A DNA stretch of 14,817 nucleotides from the NCBI GenBank assembly GCA_013214425.1, contig JABSPN010000033.1:1-14817 (forward strand), in the 5' to 3' direction. Every line of letters starts with the position of its first letter. The stretch's first letter is position 1. The stretch is from Flavobacteriaceae bacterium. Lineage in GTDB: Bacteria; Bacteroidota; Bacteroidia; Flavobacteriales; Flavobacteriaceae. The notes beneath the pieces were generated by a model that was not told where the DNA came from, did not search any database, and saw only the letters and a program-made list of their open reading frames with translations. This document shows positions 1-7,599 of the stretch, piece by piece. A program made the position numbers and the translations under genes.

Positions 1-585
1 ACCTTGTGCATAAGTTGTTTGGGTTTTGTACAAATTCCTTTTCGGAGTGAATTGAAGTGCAATACTATTGCTGATCTCAGATTCAATATAGTAATCTGTT
101 TTATGATAACTTAACTTAATTTCGGAAGAATCAATTTCAATGTTTTTGATTTTGTAATAATAGTTTCCTTTACCAATATAGGTGTGAGTAGATTCATCTG
201 GGGCTAAAACGGCTTTAATAGAATCAAATTTAGAAATGACAGCTTTAGAATAGGCATCATTTTTTATAGGTTTAACTTCCTTTTGTTTCACTCTTGAAAT
301 CGTTTCAAAAGAACTCATCATTTTTGAAGTTACAAGAATTTCTTGGGTGGTATATCCTACAAAACTTACTTGTAAAATATCACCAACAGAGCATTGAATA
401 CAATAATTTCCGTCGAAATCTGAAGTCGTCCCAATTGTCGACCCTTTTATAAAAATTACTGCTGTAGGTAATGGAAGTCCGTCATTGTCAGCTAGATTAC
501 CACAAACAGTTCCGTCTTGAGCATACATACTGGTACTCAAGAGTATAAAGAAAGTGATTAAAGCGTTCTTTGAGAGGCTTAACAT
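1..585 (-). CDS. Exported CarboxypepD_reg-like domain protein, 5' part only (possible TonB-dependent receptor family)
   Basis: The frame is open from ATG at 585 down to base 1 (195 codons) and continues beyond the window. Residues 1-22 are a signal peptide with a hydrophobic core and an AQ cleavage region (MYAQDG). Residues 26-86 match the beta-sandwich CarboxypepD_reg-like domain found at the N-terminus of many Bacteroidota outer-membrane proteins: a G-x-V-x-G start, then GTTSDFDGNYCI, then VSFVGYTTQEI. Residues 100-195 are charged and contain no recognisable TonB plug. The last visible residues (KTQTTYAQG) recall a segment that I associate with some flavobacterial SusC/RagA-like receptors, but this is from memory and uncertain. 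Other possibilities are a surface protein that carries only this domain. The start is supported by a well-spaced Bacteroidota promoter 23 bases upstream. Signal peptide and domain are clear; the full identity is not. Confidence 0.8.
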   Translation of the reverse strand, partial: MLSLSKNALITFFILLSTSMYAQDGTVCGNLADNDGLPLPTAVIFIKGSTIGTTSDFDGNYCIQCSVGDILQVSFVGYTTQEILVTSKMMSSFETISRVKQKEVKPIKNDAYSKAVISKFDSIKAVLAPDESTHTYIGKGNYYYKIKNIEIDSSEIKLSYHKTDYYIESEISNSIALQFTPKRNLYKTQTTYAQG

Positions 586-607
586 GATTTATTATTTTTA
601 GTTTACT

Positions 608-638
608 CAAAAGTATTTAACTGTTCTTGTCTAGACAA
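608..638 (-). promoter_or_regulatory. Predicted Bacteroidota-type promoter for the 1-585 gene
   Basis: On the minus strand a TTG (638-636) is followed after 20 bases by TACTTTTG (615-608), a full match to the -7 consensus TAnnTTTG. Transcription would start near 601, leaving a leader of about 16 bases before the ATG at 585. The same -7 octamer occurs in front of asd. Prediction from sequence only. Confidence 0.6.
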
Positions 639-681
639 TGAGAAATGTGTGATGAGAATAGAAGAACGAGTAAAGGAGTTA

Positions 682-714
682 TTTGAGTGAGTAAGGAGGA
701 TTTATATATCTTTA
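682..714 (+). promoter_or_regulatory. Predicted Bacteroidota-type promoter for the DUF1801 gene
   Basis: TTTG (682-685), a 21-base spacer, then TATCTTTA (707-714), which has one mismatch to TAnnTTTG. Transcription would start around 720, just ahead of the ATG at 733. It lies back to back with the promoter of the divergent upstream gene. An AGGAGG-like string at 695-699 lies too far upstream of the start to serve as its ribosome binding site. Confidence 0.45.
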
Positions 715-732
715 AACTGAAAATATAACATC

Positions 733-1206
733 ATGCAATCAAAAGCTACAACACCTGAACAATTTTTATCTGAATTACCTGATCAAAGAAAAGAATGTAT
801 CACAAAACTCCGACACGTTATTTTAGACAACATTCCAGAGGGATTTGAAGAAGTAATGAGTTATGGCATGTTAGGATATGTGGTACCGCATTCTATTTTT
901 CCTGATGGCTATCATTGCGATCCAAAACTACCGCTACCGTTTATTAATTTGGCTTCTCAAAAAGCGCATATTGGCCTGTATCATATGGGTATTTATACCA
1001 GTCCTGAATTATTAAAATGGTTTACGGAGGAATATCCGAAGCACTCTAAAGTAAAGTTGAATATGGGAAAAAGTTGTATTCGGTTTAAAAAACCAGAGCA
1101 TATTCCGTATGAATTAGTAGGAGAATTAATTTCTAAAATGACTCCTGAAGACTGGATTAATTTGTATCAGAATAGTTTAATGGAAGATAGGAGTAAGAAG
1201 AAATAA
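733..1206 (+). CDS. DUF1801 domain protein (YdhG-like)
   Basis: A 157-residue soluble protein with no signal peptide. It has the hallmarks of the DUF1801/YdhG-like family: an N-terminal helix (TPEQFLSELPDQRKE), the segment PEGFEEVMSYGMLGYVVP around residues 35-52, a central hydrophobic strand (LPFINLASQKAHIGLYHMG) and a C-terminal stretch with GKSCIRFKKPEHIPYELV. The family is small, cytosolic and widespread; some members have been described as iron-chaperone-like, but the molecular role is poorly defined and nothing here sharpens it. It is a single-gene unit between a divergent exported-protein gene and a convergent peptidase, with its own predicted promoter. The charged tail (EDRSKKK) looks disordered. 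Family assignment is fairly sure; function is unknown. Confidence 0.85.
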   Translation: MQSKATTPEQFLSELPDQRKECITKLRHVILDNIPEGFEEVMSYGMLGYVVPHSIFPDGYHCDPKLPLPFINLASQKAHIGLYHMGIYTSPELLKWFTEEYPKHSKVKLNMGKSCIRFKKPEHIPYELVGELISKMTPEDWINLYQNSLMEDRSKKK

Positions 1207-1233
1207 TTTACAGAAGAAAGTTTATACTAAGAA

Positions 1234-1292
1234 GTCATTTTGAGCGAAAGCGAAAAATCTAATAAAAGATTCTTCACTTCGTTCAGAATGAC
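1234..1292. repeat. Dispersed palindromic intergenic repeat (GTCATTnTGA family)
   Basis: Two imperfect inverted arms of about 26-27 bases (1234-1260 and 1267-1292) flank a 6-base loop. The left arm begins GTCATTTTGAGCGAAAGCG and the right arm ends TTCGTTCAGAATGAC. The arms pair with four mismatches and one bulge. Elements with GTCATTnTGA...AGAATCT ends recur between genes in many Flavobacteriia (general knowledge, not a search). It lies between two convergent genes, so it may fold in both transcripts and help to end or stabilise them. Confidence 0.75.
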
Positions 1293-1333
1293 TTTTAATA
1301 TTATTTCTGAAGACTCAAATTGACACACCCTAG

Positions 1334-1350
1334 CCCCTCTGATAGAGGGG
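1334..1350. repeat. Short perfect hairpin in the convergent intergenic region
   Basis: CCCCTCT and AGAGGGG form a perfect 7-base stem with the 3-base loop GAT. There is only a weak T-rich run on the plus-strand side (AATTGTTT) and none on the minus side, so it is not a textbook terminator. The surrounding string CCTAGCCCCTCT resembles another dispersed intergenic motif that I recall from flavobacterial genomes. Together with the palindrome at 1234-1292 it may separate the two converging transcripts. Confidence 0.45.
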
Positions 1351-1385
1351 AATTGTTTCTAGATGTGTTTTTATTCTAACAGAAA

Positions 1386-3524
1386 TTATTTTCCTGAAGA
1401 CAGCTCTTCAATTCCCATGTTGTACAAGGTAAACCCGAAGATGTCTGCATATTGTTCTATTGTTTTAGAAACGGGAGTTCCTGCTCCGTGACCCGCATCT
1501 GTTTCAATACGAATTAATGTGGGGTTGCTACCCGTTTGCTTGTCTTGTAACTCAGCCGCAAACTTAAATGAATGTGCGGGCACTACACGATCGTCATGAT
1601 CACCAGTAGTGACCAAAGTAGCTGGATATTGAGTTTCTTGTTTCACATTATGAACAGGAGAATAGCCTTTTAAATAGTCAAACATTTCTTTACTTTGCTC
1701 AGAAGTTCCGTAGTCATAAGCCCATCCTGCTCCAGCGGTAAAGGTATGGTAACGCAACATATCTAATACGCCAACAGCAGGTAATGCTACTTTCATTAAG
1801 TCTGGCCTTTGTGTCATTGTAGCTCCTACCAGTAATCCACCATTAGACCCTCCTCTAATGGCCAAGTAATCACTGGAAGTATATTGGTTATCAATTAGGT
1901 ATTCAGCGGCAGCGATAAAGTCATCAAAAACATTTTGTTTTTTCATTTGTGTGCCCGCATCATGCCATTTTTTACCATATTCTCCACCACCTCTAAGATT
2001 AGGAACCGCATAGATTCCTCCGTTTTCCATCCATACCGTATTGGCTATAGAGAAGGAAGGTGTTAAACTGATGTTGAATCCGCCATATCCATACAAAATG
2101 GTAGGGTTTTGACCATTTAGTTCTAAACCTTTTTTATGTGTGATAATCATCGGAACTTTTGTTCCATCTTTTGAAGTATAAAATACTTGCTTTGATTCGT
2201 ACTGACTTGGATCGAAATCGATTTCAGGAGCGCGATATAATTCAGAAGTACCTCCTTTTGGATCGAATTTATAAATACTGGAAGGTGTTACGTAATTCGT
2301 AAATGAATAGTAAATTACATCGGCTTCTTTCTTTCCGCCGAAACCGCCGACACTTCCCACTCCTGGGAGCTCCACTTCACGGACAAGTTTTCCGTCATAG
2401 TCATATTGTTTTACAACAGAGACTGCATCTTTCATATACTCTGCAAAGAAATAACCAGAACCTGTTCCTGGACTTAATACATTTTCTGTTTCAGGAATAA
2501 AATCTTGCCAGTTGTCAGTTGTTGGATTCTTCGCATCAACAGTAATGATTCGTTGATTTGGAGCGTTCAGGTTGGTCACGATATACAATTTGTCGCCACT
2601 GTTTTCGATAACATATGAGTCAGAATCAAAACCAGAAACAACTTGCACTAATGGGGCATTTTCTTGGGATAAATCTTGAATAAACATGTCGTTTCCTGAA
2701 GTAGAAACTGAACCTGTTATGATTAGATACTTATCGTCTTCAGTAACACTACCTCCAACATAACGTCTTTTTTCTTCTTCTGTACCGCCAAAAATAAGTT
2801 GATCATCACTTTGTTTCGTTCCTAACTTGTGGAAGTATAGTTTATGTTGATCTGTTTTAGCCGATAATTCACTGCCCTCAGGTTTATCATAACTTGAATA
2901 GTAGAAACCATCATTACCTTTCCAAGAGATACCTGAGAATTTAACATCAACTAAGGTATCTTCCATGATTTCTTTCGTTTCGGTATCCATAACGATTACT
3001 TTTCTCCAATCACTCCCTCCTTCTGAAATAGAATAAGCAGCGACTTTACCGTTTTTGGAAAAACTAAGCCCTCCTAAAGAAGTTGTTCCTTCATTTGAGA
3101 AGGTATTGGGATCTAAAAAGACTTCATCTTCTGCACCTTCTTTTTTACGGTAGATGACGTATTGATTTTGAAGCCCGTCATTTTTATAATAGTATTCGTG
3201 ATCACCTTCTTTAAATGGAGCTCCAATTTTTTCGTAATTCCATAATTTAGACAATCGATCTTTAAGAGCCGATCGATATGGTATCTGATCAAGATATCCG
3301 AAAGTCACTTTGTTTTGTGCTTTAACCCATTCAGCTGTTTCATCACTCATATCATCTTCAAGCCATCTGTATGGATCTGCCACTTCTTGTTCAAAGTAGG
3401 TGTCTACAACTGTTCCTTTTTTTGTTTCAGGATAGTCAATTTTCATGTGTTCTTTTTCTTTGGGTTCTTCTTTACATGAGCAAACTACTGCTAATGCAAG
3501 AATTGGTAGTAATATTTGTTTCAT
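1386..3524 (-). CDS. Prolyl oligopeptidase family serine peptidase (S9A), predicted lipoprotein
   Basis: A 712-residue peptidase that would cleave after proline in short peptides. The N-terminus is a lipoprotein signal: hydrophobic residues 4-16, then a lipobox V-C-S-C with lipidated C17, followed by a charged KEEPKEKE linker. This suggests a membrane-anchored enzyme exposed to the periplasm or cell surface. Residues about 30-80 form the family's N-terminal part (DPYRWLEDD). Residues about 85-430 are the seven-bladed propeller that filters substrates by size. The C-terminal part is the alpha/beta hydrolase. The catalytic triad is intact: S560 in GGSNGG, D644 in GDHDDRV and H679 in DAGHG, with R646 in the substrate-binding position, and the spacing matches porcine prolyl oligopeptidase. 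The length is normal for the family plus a lipoprotein leader. It is a single-gene unit with no clear consensus promoter upstream. Confidence 0.95.
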   Translation of the reverse strand: MKQILLPILALAVVCSCKEEPKEKEHMKIDYPETKKGTVVDTYFEQEVADPYRWLEDDMSDETAEWVKAQNKVTFGYLDQIPYRSALKDRLSKLWNYEKIGAPFKEGDHEYYYKNDGLQNQYVIYRKKEGAEDEVFLDPNTFSNEGTTSLGGLSFSKNGKVAAYSISEGGSDWRKVIVMDTETKEIMEDTLVDVKFSGISWKGNDGFYYSSYDKPEGSELSAKTDQHKLYFHKLGTKQSDDQLIFGGTEEEKRRYVGGSVTEDDKYLIITGSVSTSGNDMFIQDLSQENAPLVQVVSGFDSDSYVIENSGDKLYIVTNLNAPNQRIITVDAKNPTTDNWQDFIPETENVLSPGTGSGYFFAEYMKDAVSVVKQYDYDGKLVREVELPGVGSVGGFGGKKEADVIYYSFTNYVTPSSIYKFDPKGGTSELYRAPEIDFDPSQYESKQVFYTSKDGTKVPMIITHKKGLELNGQNPTILYGYGGFNISLTPSFSIANTVWMENGGIYAVPNLRGGGEYGKKWHDAGTQMKKQNVFDDFIAAAEYLIDNQYTSSDYLAIRGGSNGGLLVGATMTQRPDLMKVALPAVGVLDMLRYHTFTAGAGWAYDYGTSEQSKEMFDYLKGYSPVHNVKQETQYPATLVTTGDHDDRVVPAHSFKFAAELQDKQTGSNPTLIRIETDAGHGAGTPVSKTIEQYADIFGFTLYNMGIEELSSGK

Positions 3525-3611
3525 CGGAATGAGTTTTTTAAGGCTGTTGAATTTACAAAAAATCTCTAAAACAAAATGAAACAGCTATGTTAATAAATTG
3601 CTTGGGACCAA

Positions 3612-3640
3612 TAAAAAATGCCCTTAAAGGAGTAAGGGCA
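3612..3640 (-). terminator. Rho-independent terminator after the DoxX gene
   Basis: Read on the minus strand: TGCCCTTA (3640-3633), a 6-base loop, TAAGGGCA (3626-3619), then TTTTTTA. A perfect 8-base stem followed directly by a T-run lies 30 bases after the DoxX stop codon. It would end the asd-doxX transcript before the peptidase gene. Confidence 0.85.
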
Positions 3641-3669
3641 CAACTTAGGTTGTTTTTAGCGATGTTTTT

Positions 3670-4050
3670 TTACTGAAAGAGTCCACTAAAACTACTCTTA
3701 TATTTATAAATTAAGATCAAATGTAATATGGTAACTATTAAGGCGGGCATCATACTTTTCGATAAATCTAAAAACAGATGAAAGCATAAAATATTTACAG
3801 TTATTGGTGCTAAAAAAACGATGACAAAAGGAACCCATTTTCCCAGTATCAAAAGTAATCCCCCAATAACTTGACATAAGGCAACTAGTTTGATCATGTA
3901 ACCGGTTGCTATTAAGGCTTCAAAAAAGGCAACTGCTTCGGCAGGTGAACCTTCGGGTTCTGGTAAGAAGTTGAACAATTTATTCAAACCAAATACCAAC
4001 ATTGTTAGTCCGAGTAAAATTCTCGAAACTAATGCTAATTTCGAATTCAT
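3670..4050 (-). CDS. DoxX family small membrane protein
   Basis: A 126-residue inner-membrane protein with about four hydrophobic segments (roughly residues 7-22, 48-69, 72-92 and 101-117). It shows the DoxX-family pattern: an N-terminal RILLGLTMLVFGLNKLFNF, then FFEALIATGYMIKLVALCQVIGGLLLILGK. DoxX proteins are linked in some bacteria to thiol or quinone redox systems, but the role of this subgroup is not established. It begins 63 bases after the asd stop codon with no promoter seen in between and is followed by a strong terminator, so it is probably the last gene of an asd-doxX transcript. It is only distantly similar to the DoxX-like protein at 8475-8828. Family call is good, function open. 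Confidence 0.85.
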   Translation of the reverse strand: MNSKLALVSRILLGLTMLVFGLNKLFNFLPEPEGSPAEAVAFFEALIATGYMIKLVALCQVIGGLLLILGKWVPFVIVFLAPITVNILCFHLFLDLSKSMMPALIVTILHLILIYKYKSSFSGLFQ

Positions 4051-4113
4051 AATCTAAATTTTGTTATACAATTAATCAGCGAGGTAATTAAATATAACAA
4101 AAAATGACAAGAA

Positions 4114-5130
4114 TTAGATGTTAGCGTATTGTATATCAGTTGAAAAGAGCTTTTTATCGATTAAATACTCGGCTATTTGGATGGTATTTGTTGCGGCTCC
4201 TTTTCTAAGGTTATCAGAAACAATCCACATATTCAAACTGTTTCTTTGAGACAAATCTCTTCTGATTCTCCCAACAAACACATCATCTTTTCCTTCAGCA
4301 TAAATAGGCATTGGATAAACATTGGTTTCTGGATTGTCTTGTACTACCACTCCTTGAGTTTGACTTAAAATACTTCTCACTTCGTCTAAATCGAAGTCAT
4401 TTTCAAATTCAATATTCACACTTTCGCTATGTCCTCCTGATGTTGGAATACGAACAGCTGTAGCTGTTACAGCGATAGTTCTATCATTAAGAATCTTTTG
4501 AGTTTCTCTAACTAATTTTAGTTCTTCTTTGGTATAACCAGCAGATTCAAAGACATCACAATGTGGTAATGCATTTCTGTGTATTGGATGTGGATAAGCC
4601 ATTTCACCCGTCACACCATTCATTTCATCTTCTAATTGCTGAACAGCTTTTACTCCAGTTCCACTAATTGACTGATAGGTTGAGATGACTAATCTTTTGA
4701 TTTTATACTTTCTGTGAAGAGGTGCTAAGGCCACTACCATTTGAATAGTAGAACAATTCGGATTAGCAATAATTTTATCTTCTGAACTAAGCTGATTGGC
4801 ATTAATCTCTGGAACTACTAATTTAATGTTTGGTTCCATTCTCCAAGCTGATGAGTTGTCAATAACGGTAGTACCTACTTCTGCAAATTTAGGAGCCCAG
4901 GCTAATGAAGTGCTACCGCCAGCAGAGAATAAAGCAATGTCGGGTTTAGCATTTACTGCATCCTGAAGTCCCATAATTGTATACTCATTCCCTTTATAGG
5001 ACATTTTCTTACCTACAGATCTTTCTGAAGCGACCAATAATAATTCCGAAATCGGGAAGTTTCTTTCTTCAAGAACTTGCAACATAACGTTTCCAACCAT
5101 TCCTGTTGCACCAACAACTGCTACTCTCAT
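4114..5130 (-). CDS. asd: Aspartate-semialdehyde dehydrogenase
   Basis: A 338-residue cytosolic enzyme that reduces beta-aspartyl phosphate to aspartate semialdehyde with NADPH. This is the branch step to lysine, diaminopimelate (cell wall), threonine and methionine. The N-terminal dinucleotide-binding motif GATGMVG is at residues 7-13. The catalytic cysteine is C126 in NPNCSTIQ, and the catalytic base is H234 in IPTSGGHSES. YQSISGTG (152-159) and VFVGRIRRD (near 285) are further conserved segments. The length is typical. The ATG at 5130 is the first in the frame and begins directly with the Rossmann strand MRVAVVGATG, and a consensus promoter ends about 22 bases upstream. Probably cotranscribed with the downstream DoxX gene. 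Confidence 0.97.
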   Translation of the reverse strand: MRVAVVGATGMVGNVMLQVLEERNFPISELLLVASERSVGKKMSYKGNEYTIMGLQDAVNAKPDIALFSAGGSTSLAWAPKFAEVGTTVIDNSSAWRMEPNIKLVVPEINANQLSSEDKIIANPNCSTIQMVVALAPLHRKYKIKRLVISTYQSISGTGVKAVQQLEDEMNGVTGEMAYPHPIHRNALPHCDVFESAGYTKEELKLVRETQKILNDRTIAVTATAVRIPTSGGHSESVNIEFENDFDLDEVRSILSQTQGVVVQDNPETNVYPMPIYAEGKDDVFVGRIRRDLSQRNSLNMWIVSDNLRKGAATNTIQIAEYLIDKKLFSTDIQYANI

Positions 5131-5151
5131 AAGTATTTAATAATCTTTTGG

Positions 5152-5185
5152 CAAAAGTAAGTATAAACTCGTCATGAACCATCAA
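5152..5185 (-). promoter_or_regulatory. asd: Predicted Bacteroidota-type promoter for asd
   Basis: On the minus strand TTG (5185-5183) is followed after 23 bases by TACTTTTG (5159-5152), a full match to TAnnTTTG. Transcription would begin near 5146, giving a leader of about 15 bases before the asd ATG at 5130. Confidence 0.6.
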
Positions 5186-5271
5186 AAATAATCAATTTAA
5201 TAAAGTTATCACAATTGGTTACAAAAGACCTCTTTTCGTTTTATTAAAACCGTAAAAAGTTAAATTGTTAC

Positions 5272-5307
5272 AAAAATAAAAGATCACTCTATTTTGAGTG
5301 ATCTTTT
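5272..5307 (-). terminator. Strong Rho-independent terminator after mscL, possibly bidirectional
   Basis: A perfect 9-base stem, AGATCACTC (5281-5289) with GAGTGATCT (5296-5304), encloses the 6-base loop TATTTT. On the minus strand it is followed by TTTATTTTTG, about 25 bases after the mscL stop. On the plus strand it is followed by TTTT, so it could also work in that direction, although no plus-strand gene ends here. Confidence 0.88.
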
Positions 5308-5329
5308 TGTATTAAGTATAGGTTAGAAA

Positions 5330-5737
5330 TTATTTCTTTAACAAATCTCTAATTTCTGCAAGTAATTCTTCTTGAGATGGCCCTGCGGGAGCTTCTGGAG
5401 CTGGTTCTTCTTTCTTTTTCATCTTGTTTACTCCTTTTACTACCATAAACATGACAAAAGCAACAATGATAAAGTCAAGAACATTTGTTAAGAATATTCC
5501 GTGTTCTAAAAACACTTCTCCTTCAATAACCCCTTCAGCGTTTGCAACTCCTTCTTTCAATTTGATTCTCATGTGTTTTAAATCAGTGTCGAATAATAAT
5601 CCGATTAAAGGAGAAACGATTCCTCCAGTAAAAGAAGCCACTACTTTATTGAAAGCAGCACCCATTACGAAACCAACGGCGATATCCACCAGATTCCCTT
5701 TCATTGCAAAGTCTTTAAACTCTTTTAAAAAGCCCAT
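5330..5737 (-). CDS. mscL: Large-conductance mechanosensitive channel MscL
   Basis: A 135-residue inner-membrane channel subunit that opens under membrane tension to release solutes during osmotic downshock; it works as a homopentamer. The N-terminal amphipathic helix FLKEFKDFAMKGN leads into TM1 (about 15-46: VDIAVGFVMGAAFNKVVASF), which forms the pore gate. A periplasmic loop spans about 50-78. TM2 is about 80-102 (FLTNVLDFIIVAFVMFMVV). A charged KKKEEP linker and the C-terminal bundle helix EELLAEIRDLLKK follow. All parts align well with E. coli MscL. It begins 85 bases after the alr stop, with only an imperfect -7-like site between (TACTTTTTTG), and is followed by a strong terminator. It is probably the last gene of the tdk-alr-mscL unit. 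Confidence 0.97.
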   Translation of the reverse strand: MGFLKEFKDFAMKGNLVDIAVGFVMGAAFNKVVASFTGGIVSPLIGLLFDTDLKHMRIKLKEGVANAEGVIEGEVFLEHGIFLTNVLDFIIVAFVMFMVVKGVNKMKKKEEPAPEAPAGPSQEELLAEIRDLLKK

Positions 5738-5822
5738 AAATTTTAGTTTTTTCAGTTAGAATTATAATTTACTGTATGCTAATTTAACCAAAAAAGTAGA
5801 GAATGTTAAATAAAGAGGTGTA

Positions 5823-6929
5823 TTACTCAATAAAAAGACGAGTGACCCTTTGAGAAATGGCAGTTATGATTTCGTAAGAAATGGTACGAGCAGAATTTGC
5901 AAGTTGAGAAGCGGTATGTTCTTGATCAAAAATAACAACTTCATCGCCTTCTTTGCAATCAATACTCGTGATGTTGATCATGATCATGTCCATACAGACA
6001 TTTCCAATAATGGGCGCTTTTTGTCCGTTTACCCAAACACAACCTACTTCATTTCCAAACTGCCTTGAAATACCATCGGCGTGTCCGATAGGTATAGTAG
6101 CTGTGGTAATGAAATCGGTGGTTTTGTAGGCTCTATTGTAACCCACGCTTTCTCCTTTTTCGACATGGTGAATCTGAGAGATAATAGATTTTAAACTAGC
6201 AATAGGCTTTAGGTGTTTGTTGTAAGCTGGGTCGTTTCCAAAGCCATACAAGCCAATACCAGTTCTAACCATATCAAAATGAGCTTCCGGATAATTTAGA
6301 ATTCCAGAAGTATTACATAGATGTAAAAAGATTTCAGCTGCATACTGTTGCTTAAAGTCTTTTACGATGGTATTGAAAGTCTCAATTTGGGTTTTGGTAA
6401 AGTTTTCTTCTGAATGATCTTCCGAAGCAGCCAAATGTGAAAAAACAGAAACAGCTTTTACTGCTGTTGTTACATTGAGTTTTTCAGTTACATTACTCAC
6501 ATCTGAATCAAAAAAGCCTAAGCGATTTAAACCTGTGTTGAATTTAATATGAACCGGGTAGTTCTTTTGATTTAATGCTGAAGCCACTTTAATAAAAGCA
6601 TTTAATATTCGAGCATTATACAAGCTGGGTTCTAAGCAATTATCGATGAGCTCTTTTAAATTCGAAACTTGAGGATGTAATACGAGAATGGGTTGCGTCA
6701 CGCCAGCTTTTCTTAAAGCAATTCCTTCTTTAGTATAGGCAACAGCAAAGTAATCGGTTCCTAATTCCTGAAGTTTTTAAGCCACTTTTTCGGCATCACT
6801 TCCGTAGGCAAAAGCCTTTACCACAGATAACATTTTTGTGTTACCTGATAAGTTAGATTTCAGGTAATTAAAATTGTGTTCTAAATGATTTAGATTGATT
6901 TCTAAAACAGTTTCTGTAACGTAAGACAT
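5823..6929 (-). pseudogene. alr: Alanine racemase with an in-frame stop at codon 51 (disrupted, or a sequence error)
   Basis: Alanine racemase makes D-alanine for peptidoglycan. From the ATG at 6929 the minus-strand frame encodes a complete enzyme of normal size (368 codons before the final stop), except for a TAA at 6779-6777 (codon 51, between VA and KLQE). K38 in VVKAFAYG binds PLP and lies upstream of the stop. The second catalytic residue Y264 (VGYNRAY), the PLP-barrel segment HIKFNTGLNRLGF, the MVRTGIGLYG strand and GNVCMDMIMIN all lie downstream in the same frame. K38/Y264 spacing matches the K39/Y265 pair of the Geobacillus enzyme. The longest unbroken piece (from Met at 6701, 292 residues) lacks the PLP lysine and so could not racemise alanine. 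The start immediately follows the tdk stop (TAA then ATG, no gap), which indicates translational coupling. Everything else is intact, so one substitution or one wrong base call is the simplest cause. Confidence 0.9.
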
Positions 6930-7568
6930 TTATTCTTCTTCTTGATTGGGATTGATTTCTTCTGAATCAACCTCATACTCTTTAATTTCTTCTTTAAGAT
7001 TTGCTTTGTAATAAGCGGCTCTGCTCAAAGGTTCATACTCTTGAGTTTCGCCTAAGAATACAAGATCTTCGTTTTTGGATTTTCTATAACTGTACTGAGC
7101 CAGATTTCCAGTTCTGGTACAAACAGCATGTACTTTCGTTACATATTCTGCAGTGGCCATAAGATTCGGCATAGGACCAAACGGATTCCCTTTAAAATCC
7201 ATATCCAATCCGGCTACGATTACCCGGATACCTCTATTGGCCAAATCATTACACACTTGTACGATTTCGTCATCAAAAAACTGTGCTTCATCTATACCAA
7301 TTACATCACAACCATCTGCTAAAATTGGAATATTAGCTGCTGCAGGAACAGGTGTAGATCTGATTTCATTGGAATCATGAGAAACCACCATTTCATCATC
7401 ATATCTCACATCAACTGCAGGTTTGAATATCTCGACTTTTTGCTTAGCAAATTGAGCGCGTTTCAGTCTGCGTATGAGTTCTTCTGTTTTTCCTGAGAAC
7501 ATCGATCCGCAAATAACTTCAATCCACCCGAATTGCTCTTTATGATTTACTGTATTTTCGAGAAACAT
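6930..7568 (-). CDS. tdk: Thymidine kinase (TK1-like, type II)
   Basis: Phosphorylates thymidine to dTMP with ATP in the salvage pathway. I choose the ATG at 7568 (212 residues, MFLENTVNHKEQFGW). The frame extends to 7628, but the extra 20 residues match nothing I know in the family and the likely -7 promoter element lies inside that extension. The P-loop GSMFSGKT is at residues 21-28, the Walker B and catalytic site DEAQFF at 93-98 (E94 probable base), and the thymidine-binding end EYEPLSRAAYY at 177-187. The structural zinc site of TK1 enzymes normally uses two CxxC-like pairs. Here only C150 remains: its partner is T153, and the second pair reads S182-R-A-A185. I recall this degenerate form from other Flavobacteriaceae. 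The acidic tail (VDSEEINPNQEEE) is likely disordered. First gene of the tdk-alr-mscL unit. Confidence 0.95.
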   Translation of the reverse strand: MFLENTVNHKEQFGWIEVICGSMFSGKTEELIRRLKRAQFAKQKVEIFKPAVDVRYDDEMVVSHDSNEIRSTPVPAAANIPILADGCDVIGIDEAQFFDDEIVQVCNDLANRGIRVIVAGLDMDFKGNPFGPMPNLMATAEYVTKVHAVCTRTGNLAQYSYRKSKNEDLVFLGETQEYEPLSRAAYYKANLKEEIKEYEVDSEEINPNQEEE

Positions 7569-7591
7569 TTTGTATTTTTCAATGCTGAAAA

Positions 7592-7599
7592 CAAAAATA
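7592..7599 (-). promoter_or_regulatory. tdk: Possible -7 promoter element for tdk
   Basis: TATTTTTG (7599-7592, minus strand) fits TAnnTTTG and lies 23 bases upstream of the chosen tdk ATG. The nearest upstream TTG (7628-7626) is 26 bases away, longer than the usual 17-23, so the site is only tentative. It supports the shorter tdk start, because a transcript starting here would not contain the ATG at 7628. Confidence 0.35.

Noticed and set aside
695..699. AGGAGG-like string as ribosome binding site of the DUF1801 gene
   Set aside because: It lies about 34 bases before the ATG at 733 and upstream of the predicted -7 element, so it would not be in the mRNA.
1334..1350. Hairpin as the terminator of the prolyl oligopeptidase gene
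   Set aside because: On the minus strand the stem is followed by CTAGGGTGTG rather than a T-run, so it does not fit an intrinsic terminator in that direction.
2303..2500. Short plus-strand open frames inside the prolyl oligopeptidase, asd, mscL, alr and tdk genes
   Set aside because: Each lies entirely antisense to a well-supported gene with intact catalytic motifs, and none shows a start signal or a recognisable product.
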